64,000 bases of DNA from CAYMZZ01 sp046297935 (GCA_046297935.1 JBKBHA010000007.1:62001-126000), one strand, 5' to 3'; positions 1 to 8,549 are shown, counted from the first letter of the stretch. Notes: generated from the sequence alone by a model not told the origin. Translations and numbers: made by a program.

Positions 1-984
1 AAGGTGATGATCAGCAACCAGGATGGACTGGGTACTGATGCTTTTCCTGAAGACAGCTTCTGGCCTTTTCATGATATGATGTTGCAAACTCTTTCCGGCG
101 AGGGTTTCAACTTTGACGAAGTGCATATTGATAAAAGCTACGAATCAGAAGGTCTCGACACGCGGAAACCAGGTATTGGCCTGCTGACGCATTTGGTCAA
201 CAACGACCAATATGACCTGACCAATTCATTTATGATCGGCGATCGTTGGACTGATATGTTGCTGGCCAGGAATCTGGGCATAAAAGGCATATTGATCCGA
301 TCGCCTTACCTGCCACTTACTGCCGAGCAGGAAAAAGAATTTGCCGACGTGATTGTGCTGGCAACCGATGACTGGCAGGAGATCTATGCTTTTCTTCGTC
401 AGGGTCGCAGGCAGGTCACCCATCAACGTCGGACGAATGAAACAAATATTTCGGTTGAATTGAATCTGGACGGTACAGGTAAAGCAGATATCCATACAGG
501 AATTGGTTTCTTTGATCATATGCTGGAGCAGATTGCCCGCCACGGCAAGCTCGATCTGACTATACGCTGCGATGGCGATTTGCATATTGATGAGCACCAT
601 AGCATAGAAGATACTGGTATCGCGGTTGGCGAAGCTTTTGCCAAAGCACTGGCCGACAAAACAGGAATGGAGCGGTATGGCTTCGCTTTGCCCATGGACG
701 ATGCAGAGGCGAAGGTGTTGATCGATTTCGGTGGCAGAAGCTGGATCGTGTGGGACGCCAGTTTTCAAAGGGAGAAGATTGGTGAAATGCCCACTGAAAT
801 GTTTTTCCACTTCTTCAAATCGTTCAGCGATGCAGCCCGCTGCAACCTGAACGTAGCCTGTAGTGGCGAGAACGAGCACCACAAGATTGAAGCCATTTTC
901 AAAGCGTTTGCCAAAGCTGTTCGAATGGCCGTAAAGCGGGATCCATTTTCCAACTATTTGCCAAGTACCAAGGGTTTACTTTGA
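1..984 (+). CDS. hisB: Bifunctional histidinol-phosphatase / imidazoleglycerol-phosphate dehydratase (5' partial)
   Basis: This gene carries out steps 6 and 8 of histidine biosynthesis in the cytoplasm. It enters from the left edge, so the start codon and the first HAD phosphatase motif are outside the window. The visible part begins in the phosphatase domain (about residues 1-135), which includes the late HAD motif GDRWTDMLLA. The dehydratase domain follows (about 140-327) with its metal-binding histidine clusters: GFFDHML, DEHHSIED and ENEHHKIEA. The two-domain architecture matches the enterobacterial type of HisB. The C-terminus STKGLL is typical of the family. It leads a same-strand run with hisH, hisA, hisF and hisIE; hisG, hisD and hisC probably lie to the left, which is inference. 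Internal ATG codons near the left edge are not credible starts because the phosphatase fold would be lost. Confidence 0.95.
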   Translation, partial: KVMISNQDGLGTDAFPEDSFWPFHDMMLQTLSGEGFNFDEVHIDKSYESEGLDTRKPGIGLLTHLVNNDQYDLTNSFMIGDRWTDMLLARNLGIKGILIRSPYLPLTAEQEKEFADVIVLATDDWQEIYAFLRQGRRQVTHQRRTNETNISVELNLDGTGKADIHTGIGFFDHMLEQIARHGKLDLTIRCDGDLHIDEHHSIEDTGIAVGEAFAKALADKTGMERYGFALPMDDAEAKVLIDFGGRSWIVWDASFQREKIGEMPTEMFFHFFKSFSDAARCNLNVACSGENEHHKIEAIFKAFAKAVRMAVKRDPFSNYLPSTKGLL

Positions 985-1014
985 TGATACCTGAAGTAAA
1001 CAAAACTTTTTTCT

Positions 1015-1605
1015 ATGGATATTGCCATTGTAAAATATAATGCGGGAAATATTCGGTCGGTCTTATTTGCCCTGGAGCGAATTGGAGCGAACGCAATAGT
1101 GACCGATGACCCCGAATCCCTTCAGAAAGCCGACCGCGTCATTTTTCCCGGTGTAGGAGAGGCCGGTTCGGCCATGCGTTATCTGAAGGAGCGAAAACTG
1201 GACCAGTTGATTGCGGGCCTGCAACAGCCTGTACTGGGTATCTGCCTCGGCATGCAACTGCTTTGCAGGCATAGCGAAGAATCGGATACGCCATGTATCG
1301 GTGTTTTCGATCATGATGTGAGGCGTTTCGACCATCAGCTCAAAGTGCCACAGATCGGATGGAACCGGGCGGAATTTCGGCCATCATCTGACTGGAAGAA
1401 CAGCATCGAAGATGACTGGTATTATTTTGTACACTCGTACTATGCTGATATTGGCGCCAATACCATTGCCGAAACCGAGTATGCTGTTCGATTCAGCAGT
1501 GCGCTACAATATCGCAACTTTTTTGGCGTACAATTTCATCCTGAAAAAAGCGCAGCCGCAGGCGAACAATTATTGCGATCATTCTTAAATCAGGCAGGTG
1601 TATGA
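1015..1605 (+). CDS. hisH: Imidazole glycerol phosphate synthase, glutamine amidotransferase subunit
   Basis: HisH hydrolyses glutamine and passes ammonia to HisF for ring closure to imidazole glycerol phosphate. The 196-residue product is the usual length. The class I amidotransferase nucleophile elbow GICLGMQLL (Cys near residue 77) and the His/Glu pair in VQFHPEKS (near 175) are both present, so the triad looks complete. The start is an ATG 30 nt after hisB. The stop overlaps the start of the next gene as ATGA, which suggests translational coupling. Its partner hisF lies two genes downstream in the same operon. Confidence 0.96.
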   Translation: MDIAIVKYNAGNIRSVLFALERIGANAIVTDDPESLQKADRVIFPGVGEAGSAMRYLKERKLDQLIAGLQQPVLGICLGMQLLCRHSEESDTPCIGVFDHDVRRFDHQLKVPQIGWNRAEFRPSSDWKNSIEDDWYYFVHSYYADIGANTIAETEYAVRFSSALQYRNFFGVQFHPEKSAAAGEQLLRSFLNQAGV

Positions 1606-2003
1606 TCCGCGAACTGAATCTGGATAAAGTACTTGCAATAAGGCAACGCGTGATGTATCCGCTGCAAACGGTAGAGGAAATGCGCCTGCCTGCGGATGAC
1701 GAAGGCTGGCATCTGGCTTATTGGGTTGATAACAAACCTGTGAGCGTAATTTCTGTATTCAGGAAATCGGATGAATGGCAGTTTCGAAAATTTGCAACCG
1801 AAACGGAGTTTCAGGGGCAGGGATATGGGACGCAACTGCTGAGTTATGTAATGGAAGCAGCTGAGCAGGCAGGAGTAAAACGGATTTGGTGCAACGCCCG
1901 GCTGTCGGCCACAGCACTATACAAAAGGATGGGAATGGAAGAAGCAGGTGAAAGCTGGACGAAAAACAATATTGATTTTATAATTATGGAAAGGAAATTT
2001 TGA
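1602..2003 (+). CDS. GNAT-family N-acetyltransferase inside the his operon
   Basis: A 133-residue GNAT-fold protein. The acetyl-CoA pyrophosphate-binding motif appears as EFQGQGYGTQLLSYV (about residues 68-82). A late segment, ARLSATALYKRMGMEEAG, matches the final strand-helix part of the fold. The substrate cannot be told from sequence. It overlaps hisH by four bases (ATGA) and ends four bases before the hisA ATG, so it is co-transcribed with the histidine genes and probably translationally coupled. It is not a known histidine biosynthetic enzyme. It could modify a pathway intermediate or protein, or be a passenger. Family assignment is confident; function is unknown. Confidence 0.85.
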   Translation: MIRELNLDKVLAIRQRVMYPLQTVEEMRLPADDEGWHLAYWVDNKPVSVISVFRKSDEWQFRKFATETEFQGQGYGTQLLSYVMEAAEQAGVKRIWCNARLSATALYKRMGMEEAGESWTKNNIDFIIMERKF

Positions 2004-2007
2004 ATTG

Positions 2008-2724
2008 ATGGAAATTATCCCCGCTATTGATATTATTGACGGTAAGTGTGTGCGCCTGACTCAGGGCGATTACGCACAAAAGAAAGTGTACAACGAGCAG
2101 CCGCTGGAAGTGGCCCGGCAGTTTGAAGATGCCGGGTTCAGACGTCTGCACCTCGTGGATCTTGATGGTGCCAAAGCGAGACAGGTAAAAAACTGGGCGG
2201 TATTGGAAAAGTTGGCCTCGCGTACACGAATGGAAATAGATTTTGGTGGAGGTATTACCCGAGACGAGGACATTAGAATTGTCTTCGAATCAGGTGCCCG
2301 ATATGCCACTGTGGGTAGTATTGCCGTGAAAGAGCCCAACCTGATCAGCAGTTGGTTGACACAGTTTGGTCCGGAACGCTTTCTGCTGGGTGCCGATGTA
2401 AAGAATCGGCAGGTAGCCATTCACGGTTGGACGGAAACGACAGAGCTCGATATTATTCGTTTTATTGACGAATACCGTGCGCGTGGCATTAATCAGATTT
2501 TTTGTACCGATATAGCGCGCGACGGTAAGCTGGAGGGGCCTTCCATTGATTTGTATCGCGACATCGTATCTGCGTTCCCCGATCTGTATTTTATTGCCAG
2601 TGGCGGCGTGGCAAGTATTCGCGACCTGGAGGAACTGGCTGCCGTACCCTGTGCCGGCGTGATCGTTGGTAAAGCAATCTACGAAAACCGGATCAGCCTG
2701 GCTGATCTTCAAAAATTCAACTGA
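2008..2724 (+). CDS. hisA: ProFAR isomerase (phosphoribosylformimino-AICAR-phosphate isomerase)
   Basis: HisA performs the Amadori-type isomerisation of ProFAR to PRFAR, the substrate of HisF-HisH. It is a 238-residue (beta/alpha)8 barrel. The N-terminal catalytic aspartate sits in PAIDIIDGKCVRL, the second in GADVKNRQVAIHGW, and phosphate-binding loops are seen in DFGGGITRDEDI and ASGGVASIRDL. I chose the ATG at 2008 over the in-frame TTG at 2005 because MEIIPAIDI fits the family. It follows the GNAT gene by four bases, and hisF starts two bases after its stop. Confidence 0.96.
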   Translation: MEIIPAIDIIDGKCVRLTQGDYAQKKVYNEQPLEVARQFEDAGFRRLHLVDLDGAKARQVKNWAVLEKLASRTRMEIDFGGGITRDEDIRIVFESGARYATVGSIAVKEPNLISSWLTQFGPERFLLGADVKNRQVAIHGWTETTELDIIRFIDEYRARGINQIFCTDIARDGKLEGPSIDLYRDIVSAFPDLYFIASGGVASIRDLEELAAVPCAGVIVGKAIYENRISLADLQKFN

Positions 2725-2726
2725 CT

Positions 2727-3485
2727 ATGTTGTGCAAACGGATCATTCCATGCCTCGATATCAAGGACGGCAGAACGGTGAAGGGAACTAATTTTGTTGA
2801 CCTTCGCGATGCCGGCGATCCGGTTGAACTGGCAGCCCGCTATGCAAATGAAGGTGCCGATGAGCTTGTCTTTCTCGACATCACCGCCACTAATGAGCGC
2901 AGAAAGACACTCGGCGAACTGGTGAATCGGGTGGCTCACCAGGTAAATATCCCCTTCACGGTGGGTGGGGGAATTGGTTCTGTGGGCGATGTATCGGTGT
3001 TGCTGGAAAATGGAGCCGACAAAATTTCGGTGAATTCAGCAGCTATTCGCCGGCCAGAGCTGATAGCTGAACTGGCGCGTGAGTTTGGCAGTCAGTGTGT
3101 GGTACTGGCCATCGACACAAAACTGGAGGCCGACGGTGAATGGTACGTGTACCTTAATGGTGGCCGTCAACCCACGGACATACGTTGCGTGGACTGGGCA
3201 AGGCAGGCTGTTAATGCCGGAGCCGGCGAAATTCTGCTTACATCCATGAATCATGACGGTACCCGAGCAGGATTTGCATTGGACATTACTGGAAGGCTGG
3301 CGAAGAGCCTGTCGGTGCCGGTCATTGCCAGCGGTGGCGGGGGCAGCATGGAACATTTCAAAGATGTTTTTACTGAAGCTGCCGCTGACGCGGCACTTGC
3401 GGCCAGTATTTTTCATTTTCAGGAAATTCAAATACCTGATTTAAAGAAATATCTTAAACAACAACAAATTCAAGTGCGGATATGA
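2727..3485 (+). CDS. hisF: Imidazole glycerol phosphate synthase, cyclase subunit
   Basis: HisF is the synthase barrel that uses HisH-derived ammonia to convert PRFAR to imidazole glycerol phosphate and AICAR. It has 252 residues, the normal size. Catalytic aspartates are visible in IPCLDIKDGRTVKG (near residue 11) and AIDTKLEADGEWYVY (near 130). Phosphate-binding glycine loops are TVGGGIGSVGD and ASGGGGSMEHF. The start lies two bases after hisA, and the stop overlaps the hisIE start as ATGA, so the his genes here are tightly packed. Confidence 0.97.
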   Translation: MLCKRIIPCLDIKDGRTVKGTNFVDLRDAGDPVELAARYANEGADELVFLDITATNERRKTLGELVNRVAHQVNIPFTVGGGIGSVGDVSVLLENGADKISVNSAAIRRPELIAELAREFGSQCVVLAIDTKLEADGEWYVYLNGGRQPTDIRCVDWARQAVNAGAGEILLTSMNHDGTRAGFALDITGRLAKSLSVPVIASGGGGSMEHFKDVFTEAAADAALAASIFHFQEIQIPDLKKYLKQQQIQVRI

Positions 3486-4078
3486 TTACAGATTTGCAGT
3501 TTTCGAAATATACCGATGGTCTGATACCGGCTATCGTGCAGGATGCCGACAGCAATAAGGTGCTCATGCTTGGTTTCATGAACGAAGCTGCTTTGCTGCA
3601 AACTCAGGATACCGGCAAAGTAACTTTTTTCAGCCGCAGCCGAAATCAACTTTGGACCAAGGGTGAAACGAGCGGTCACTACCTGTTGCTTCAATCCATT
3701 TTGGTTGATTGTGATGCGGATACGTTGTTGATTCGGGCAAAGCCGGTAGGGCCAGTTTGTCATACCGGTCAGGATACCTGTTTCGGCGAAACCAACGAGC
3801 CGGATTTTTTGGCGACATTGCTAAAGACAATTAGCGATAGAGCTCAAAACCGCGACAATCAGTCATATACATCCGATTTGTTGAACAAGGGCATCAATGC
3901 AGTTGCTCAAAAAGTGGGGGAGGAAGCAGTAGAGTTGATCATTGAAGCAAAGGATAATGATGAATCGAGGTTTTTAAATGAAGCGGCCGATCTTTTGTTC
4001 CATTATCTGGTATTATTGCAGGCAAAGGGATATAGCTGGGCTAATGTCATGGCCGTGTTAAAAAGCAGGCACAAATAA
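3482..4078 (+). CDS. hisI: Bifunctional phosphoribosyl-AMP cyclohydrolase / phosphoribosyl-ATP pyrophosphatase
   Basis: This fusion catalyses steps 2 and 3 of histidine synthesis. The cyclohydrolase domain (about residues 1-105) has the metal-binding DCDAD motif, the conserved TFFSRSR and WTKGETSG stretches, and a cysteine-bearing VCHTGQDTCFG. The pyrophosphohydrolase domain (about 110-198) has the MazG-like motif KVGEEAVELIIEAKD. At 198 residues it matches the usual HisIE fusion (symbols hisI or hisIE). It overlaps hisF by four bases and is the last recognisable his gene. No clear terminator follows, so the receptor gene 53 nt downstream might be read through. Confidence 0.96.
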   Translation: MITDLQFSKYTDGLIPAIVQDADSNKVLMLGFMNEAALLQTQDTGKVTFFSRSRNQLWTKGETSGHYLLLQSILVDCDADTLLIRAKPVGPVCHTGQDTCFGETNEPDFLATLLKTISDRAQNRDNQSYTSDLLNKGINAVAQKVGEEAVELIIEAKDNDESRFLNEAADLLFHYLVLLQAKGYSWANVMAVLKSRHK

Positions 4079-4131
4079 GCTGGCCGATAGTTCAATTTTT
4101 TTCTTTGCCTTTGTTCTTGAATATTTGCGCC

Positions 4132-6051
4132 ATGAAAAAATGGACCCTCTCTTTTTTGCTATTGCTTGGTTTAAACAGCCTGGCACAACAAAGTGAACAG
4201 GAACTGGATCCGGTGACAATTACCGGCACCTTACAGCCCCGGCAGATGTCGCGTACCGGTCGAAATATCATTAGCGTTCGCGGCGATGCTTTCAACGCGT
4301 TTCCGATTCAATCTGTCGATGAATTGCTGCGTTATTTGCCCGGAATGGAAGTGCAGATGCGTGGTCCCATGGGTGCACAAAGCGATATTGTACTGAGGGG
4401 TGGTACATTTCAACAGGTATTGGTGTTGCTCGATGGCATTCGGGTAAATGATCCCAATACCGGACATTTCAATTCCTATATTCCCATTTCGCCGGCTGAA
4501 ATAGACCGTATTGAAATTTTGAAAGGCGCTTCCAGTGCCATTTACGGTGCAGAAGCCGTGGGTGGGGTAGTGCATATCATAACTAAAACTTTTGCCGCCA
4601 GACCTAAAGAAAAAAACTGGCAGGTATCGGGTCAGGTGAAAGCTGGGGAATATGATTTCCTGAATGCGCAGGTGGGCGGATTTTATCAGAATGGATCAAC
4701 AGCTATTGGTGGCGGCTGGCTGGCCAATCATACCAGCGGCCGGCAGCAACGCGGTACCAGGGGTTTTGTGCATAACAACACGGCCACACTGGCTTTGTCG
4801 CAGCAATTGAGCAACGAATGGCAGATTGCTGTTCGTGCTGGCTACGACAATCGCGACTTTGGTGCCCAAAATTTTTATACAACTTTCCTCAGTGATACGG
4901 CCACCGAAACCGTAGAGACAGTCTGGAGCCAGGCTCGGGTTGCTTTCAACAAAGGCCGCCATCGGGCAGGTCTGGATATCGGGTTCAAAAAAGTAAAAGA
5001 CGATTTTCGCTTCAACAAATCAGCAATAGTCAATGCTAATAAGAGCGAATTGTTACAGGCTACACTTACCGATGAGGTTCGTATAAATGATCGCTCCACA
5101 TTGGTGACCGGAGTACAGGTGCTAAGCAAAAAAATTCGGTCCAATGATCGTGGTAATCATCAGGTAGGACAGGGAGGATTATTCGTGCTTTGGCAACAAT
5201 CCTTTTCCGAATATTTTACCGTACACCCGGCCCTTCGGTTAGAATACAATGAACGATCCGGATGGGAATTGATTCCTCAGCTAAATCTTTCCTATAAAAA
5301 AGGAAACTGGCAGTTGCGTGGCAGTGCCGGCAAGACAATTCGAGATGCCGATTTCACCGAACGATTTAATAATTATAATAAAGCAGTTGTTGGCGCTGGC
5401 AGCAGAGTAGGTAATCCTGATTTGTTGGCAGAGCGTTCATTCAGCTATGAAGCTGGGGCTGATTATTTTTATGGCAAGTCACTTCGGATATCCGGAAGCT
5501 TTTTTCAACGCCTTCACCGCCGCCTGATAGATTATTCGGTAACTGCTTATGCCGACATGCCGCGTCAGGACAACCTCGTGCCCGGCGCAAACTATGCTCT
5601 GGCAAAGAATGTGGCGGAAGTAAATACCACCGGAGCCGAATTGGATCTGCAGTGGAACCGTTCGTTTGGAAAGGACCAGAGCATCTATGCCGCCGCCGGC
5701 TTACTTTGGCTGCAAAGCCGAAGCAGCGACAGCGAACCAAGCTTCTATGTGTCGAGCCATGCAAAATGGCTGACCAATTTCTTTGCTGAATGGCGCAGTG
5801 CCCACGTTGCTTTTAGCGTAAACGGTATCTATAAGGTTCGTGAGGCCCAGTCAGCTCCGGGAATATCTGCTGAGCTTACCAGGAGCTATTTCGTTCTCAA
5901 CGGACGATTTGCTTATCTCGCTCTGCAAAAACGTCTCCAAATATTTGTTGAACTAAATAACATCTTTGATCGTCAATACTCCGATCTTTTGGGTTCCATC
6001 ATGCCCGGCCGCTGGACCATGGGGGGAGTGGCGGTGAAGCTGGGAAAGTGA
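4132..6051 (+). CDS. TonB-dependent outer-membrane receptor, BtuB-like
   Basis: A 639-residue outer-membrane receptor that takes up an unidentified substrate, probably a metal complex or cobalamin-like compound, using TonB energy. The signal peptide is MKKWTLSFLLLLGLNSLAQQ. The plug domain (about 25-150) shows VDELLRYLPGMEVQ and VLLDGIRVNDPNTG with IEILKGASSAIYGAEAVGG. The rest is barrel, ending in a typical C-terminal segment (LGSIMPGRWTMGGVAVKLGK). It lacks the N-terminal carboxypeptidase-like domain of SusC-type receptors, so BtuB/CirA-type is more likely. I chose the ATG at 4132 because the signal peptide begins there. A box AATATTTG ends four bases before that ATG. Substrate is unknown. 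Confidence 0.88.
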   Translation: MKKWTLSFLLLLGLNSLAQQSEQELDPVTITGTLQPRQMSRTGRNIISVRGDAFNAFPIQSVDELLRYLPGMEVQMRGPMGAQSDIVLRGGTFQQVLVLLDGIRVNDPNTGHFNSYIPISPAEIDRIEILKGASSAIYGAEAVGGVVHIITKTFAARPKEKNWQVSGQVKAGEYDFLNAQVGGFYQNGSTAIGGGWLANHTSGRQQRGTRGFVHNNTATLALSQQLSNEWQIAVRAGYDNRDFGAQNFYTTFLSDTATETVETVWSQARVAFNKGRHRAGLDIGFKKVKDDFRFNKSAIVNANKSELLQATLTDEVRINDRSTLVTGVQVLSKKIRSNDRGNHQVGQGGLFVLWQQSFSEYFTVHPALRLEYNERSGWELIPQLNLSYKKGNWQLRGSAGKTIRDADFTERFNNYNKAVVGAGSRVGNPDLLAERSFSYEAGADYFYGKSLRISGSFFQRLHRRLIDYSVTAYADMPRQDNLVPGANYALAKNVAEVNTTGAELDLQWNRSFGKDQSIYAAAGLLWLQSRSSDSEPSFYVSSHAKWLTNFFAEWRSAHVAFSVNGIYKVREAQSAPGISAELTRSYFVLNGRFAYLALQKRLQIFVELNNIFDRQYSDLLGSIMPGRWTMGGVAVKLGK

Positions 6052-6052
6052 G

Positions 6053-6570
6053 AAGTGTTGAATTGTTGAATTGTTGAGTTGTTGAGTTGTTTGGTTGTTG
6101 AGTTGTTCGGTTGTTCAATTGTTGGGTTGTTGAGTCGTTTAGCGGTTTAGTTGAAGAGTTGTTTAGCGGTTTGGTTGTTGAGTTGTTTGATCGTTGAATC
6201 GCGTATAATATACAGCGCAGCGCCCCGTAGGGGCGCCATGTCTATAGCCGATGAATCGTGTTCTGCATGCGCGCCCCGTAGGGGCGCATTGTTTGTGAAT
6301 GTTTGATTATGTCGTTGTTTTGCGTAGATCCGCGGGAACAGAAAAGCATTTATTTCGGGCCATTTGCAGAAATGGTAACAGCTCTGTTCCCGCAGATTTG
6401 CGCAGATTGATACGCAGTTTAACACAGATGGAATGCTGAACCTGCATTATCCTGAAACAATTGAATAATTAGCAGTTGAATGGACACCAACCCAACAACT
6501 CAACAACCAAACAGCTAAACAATTCAACAATTAAACAACTCAACAACCAAACAATTACACAATTAAGTGT
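6053..6570. repeat. Nested intergenic inverted-repeat region (TTG-rich arms, REP palindromes, CTGTTCCCGC pair)
   Basis: This fills most of the 641-nt gene-free stretch from 6052 to 6692. The left arm (about 6057-6199) is a degenerate run of GTTGAGTTGTT-like units. The right arm (about 6487-6565) is its complement. A perfect 21-nt match pairs 6087-6107 with 6534-6554. Between the arms are two copies of the palindrome GCGCCCCGTAGGGGCGC (6220-6236 and 6271-6287). An inner inverted pair has GCGGGAACAG at 6332-6341 and CTGTTCCCGC at 6384-6393. The remaining 6571-6692 is AT-rich and probably holds the promoter of the regulator gene. No protein-coding gene is credible here. Confidence 0.85.
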
Positions 6571-6692
6571 ATCTACTTAGTAATCAATTGCTTTTCAAAT
6601 ACTTTACTTTTTTATATAAAAAATTATAAGTTTTTTTGTGTAATTTATCTGCTGGGAAACCTTAGCAAGAAAAGTAAAAGCCACATATCCAA

Positions 6693-7328
6693 ATGGAAAA
6701 AATTACCATCCTTCTGGTGGATGATCATAAGCTCATACGGGACTCATGGTCATTTATCCTCAATAGTGATCCACGTTTTCAGGTTGTAGGCGAGACTAGT
6801 TCCGGCCAGGAGGCTGTTGAAATAGCCCGCGAAAAGCGCCCGAATATTGTGCTAATGGACGTAAACATGTCGCCCGTCAATGGGTTCGACGCCACGAAGC
6901 AGATTCACAAAATTTCTCCGGAATCAAAGATCATCGCGGTTTCTATGCATACCATGCCTGCATATGCCAAGCGTATGCTGCAACTGGGCGCGATGGGCTA
7001 TGTAACCAAAAACTCGTCTAAAGAGGAGATGATTGCGGCCATTATAGAGGTACGGAACGGAAAAAAATATATCTGCGAGGAAGTTAAGAATATTCTGGCT
7101 CAACAGGAGCTGGACGATTCTACCGACGAAGGAGACCTCAACAACTTATCGCGGCGGGAGCTGGACATCATCAAACTGATCAAAGAAGGGCTTTCGTCGA
7201 AAGAAATAGCCCTGCAGCTCGATATTTCGCTGAAAACGGTGGAAGTGCACCGCTACAATGTACTTAAGAAGCTGAAACTCAGAAATACTGCTGCGTTAGT
7301 AAATTTTATCAACGCAAAAGGACTTTGA
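6693..7328 (+). CDS. NarL/FixJ-type response regulator with LuxR HTH
   Basis: A 211-residue DNA-binding response regulator. The receiver domain (about 1-120) has the acidic pair in LLVDDHKL, the phospho-acceptor aspartate in NIVLMDVNM (near residue 56), and the conserved lysine in YVTKNSSKEE. The LuxR-type helix-turn-helix (about 148-211) reads LSRRELDIIKLIKEGLSSKE followed by KTVEVHRYNVLKKL. No histidine kinase is adjacent. The nearest kinase of matching type is the 7TM protein at 33921-35852, and pairing with it would be a guess. The gene stands alone, with an AT-rich upstream region after the repeat block. Confidence 0.93.
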   Translation: MEKITILLVDDHKLIRDSWSFILNSDPRFQVVGETSSGQEAVEIAREKRPNIVLMDVNMSPVNGFDATKQIHKISPESKIIAVSMHTMPAYAKRMLQLGAMGYVTKNSSKEEMIAAIIEVRNGKKYICEEVKNILAQQELDDSTDEGDLNNLSRRELDIIKLIKEGLSSKEIALQLDISLKTVEVHRYNVLKKLKLRNTAALVNFINAKGL

Positions 7329-7398
7329 CCCGCCGGAAATCTCGACGGCCAATTCTGGTCCGCGTAATGCTTCCAGTCGGCATGACCAACTTGCGCGA

Positions 7399-7524
7399 TT
7401 ATCCCCTGTAACGGAAATTGCTTTGAGGATTATTGGGGCAACCGCTTTGGCGTGAGCTTGCACATGAGGCAAAAAACAGGGCCAGAACAGCGATTACAAT
7501 AGCAGAAACAGCAATTCTTTTCAT
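7399..7524 (-). CDS. Small lipoprotein, 41 residues
   Basis: A short minus-strand gene encoding a 41-residue predicted lipoprotein. It has a basic start (MKRIAVSAIV), a hydrophobic core, and a lipobox FASC that puts the lipidated cysteine at residue 21. The mature part is only about 21 residues (CASSRQSGCPNNPQSNFRYR) with a second cysteine. A box TAAATTTG lies 26 nt upstream at 7551-7558, which supports real transcription. Many Bacteroidota genomes encode tiny lipoproteins with a GCP motif after the lipobox; that comparison is from memory. It is convergent with the response regulator and divergent from the exonuclease gene. Function unknown. Confidence 0.68.
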   Translation of the reverse strand: MKRIAVSAIVIAVLALFFASCASSRQSGCPNNPQSNFRYRG

Positions 7525-7550
7525 GAAGGGCATTTTAGGCGTTTACAACG

Positions 7551-7558
7551 CAAATTTA
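7551..7558 (-). promoter_or_regulatory. Promoter -7 box (TAAATTTG) for the small lipoprotein
   Basis: A perfect match to the Bacteroidota -7 consensus TAnnTTTG on the minus strand, 26 nt before the lipoprotein ATG. No TTTG element stands at the expected -33 spacing. Confidence 0.5.
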
Positions 7559-7690
7559 AGCCCAAAATTATATCTATACAGCCAATTCTTCCTTTTTAAG
7601 GCTGCCGCACGTCACATTAGGGCTGTCTTATGCCGTGAATCTGTTAACTTTACCGCCAAATCCGAAAAAAAAAGCGAAAACACCGACCTG

Positions 7691-8458
7691 ATGCTGAAGC
7701 TTACCAAACCGCTTGCTGTAATTGATCTGGAAACGACAGGTGTAAACCTGGGAACCGATCGAATAATCGAAATTGCCATCATTAAAATTCTGACCGACGG
7801 TTCGCGCACGGTCAAGCGGAAACTGGTGAACCCCGAAATGCCTATTCCGGCCAGTTCCAGCGAAATTCATGGAATTACCGACCAAATGGTAAAGGATGCG
7901 CCCACTTTTCGCCAAATCGCAAACGAATTGAAGCAGACGCTCGATGGCTGCGACCTGGCGGGCTACAACAGCAATCGATTTGATATTCCCTTGTTGGTTG
8001 AAGAGTTTTTGCGGGTGCAGGTAGACTTTGATATGCGTGGCCGGCGTTTGCTGGATGTACAAAAGATATTCCACATGATGGAGCAGCGAACGCTTAGCGC
8101 TGCTTACAAGTTTTATTGTCAGAAGAATCTGGACGATGCCCACAGTGCTGAAGCCGACGCAAGTGCCACTTATGAGATACTGCTGGCGCAACTTGAAAAA
8201 TATCCCAATCTGGGAAATACCATCGATTCTATTCTGAAAGCTGTTGGCGACGACGCCATCGTGGATTTTGCCCGGCGCTTTGTAATGGAAAACGGTGTGG
8301 AAGTATTCAATTTCGGCAAATTCAAAGGTCGCGCTGTGTCAGAAGTATTGAAAGCTGAGCCTCAATATTATGACTGGATGATGAAGGGCGATTTTCCTCA
8401 ACATACCAAACAGAAACTGACGGAAATCTACACCCGCACCATGCTCAAAAAAGCATAG
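7691..8458 (+). CDS. DnaQ-like 3'-5' exonuclease with ExoX-like C-terminal domain
   Basis: A 255-residue DEDDh exonuclease that probably trims single-stranded DNA 3' ends in repair or proofreading. The Exo motifs are visible: I, VIDLETTG; II, AGYNSNRFDIPLL; III, DAHSAEADA with the catalytic histidine. The C-terminal module (about 195-245, FNFGKFKGRAVSEV and YYDWMMKGDF) resembles the small domain at the end of exonuclease X-like proteins. I chose the ATG at 7691 because MLKLTKPLAVIDLETTG is the normal N-terminus; the frame stays open upstream to 7433 but that part has no homology-like features. A TAACTTTA box at 7645-7652 may be its promoter. It is too short to be a polymerase and has no GIY-YIG domain. 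Confidence 0.88.
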   Translation: MLKLTKPLAVIDLETTGVNLGTDRIIEIAIIKILTDGSRTVKRKLVNPEMPIPASSSEIHGITDQMVKDAPTFRQIANELKQTLDGCDLAGYNSNRFDIPLLVEEFLRVQVDFDMRGRRLLDVQKIFHMMEQRTLSAAYKFYCQKNLDDAHSAEADASATYEILLAQLEKYPNLGNTIDSILKAVGDDAIVDFARRFVMENGVEVFNFGKFKGRAVSEVLKAEPQYYDWMMKGDFPQHTKQKLTEIYTRTMLKKA

Positions 8459-8549
8459 CTGGATTGTGGATCGGCTGTGAAGAATTTTAACACCGACACT
8501 CTTCGTATTTGTTGTAAATTCGTTATTTCCCATAGGAGAACAGCCGAAC

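Noticed and set aside
226..882. A 218-residue frame opposite hisB
   Set aside because: It lies antisense to a clear HisB domain and has no recognisable features. Other long antisense frames (for example 22796-23404 and 49935-50714) were rejected for the same reason.
6147..6425. A 92-residue minus-strand reading frame
   Set aside because: It is a translation of the palindromes and TTG-rich repeats, with PLRGA segments produced by the two GCGCCCCGTAGGGGCGC copies.
7433..7690. An 86-residue N-terminal extension of the exonuclease
   Set aside because: The extension has no exonuclease features and overlaps the antisense lipoprotein gene and its promoter. The family N-terminus begins at 7691.
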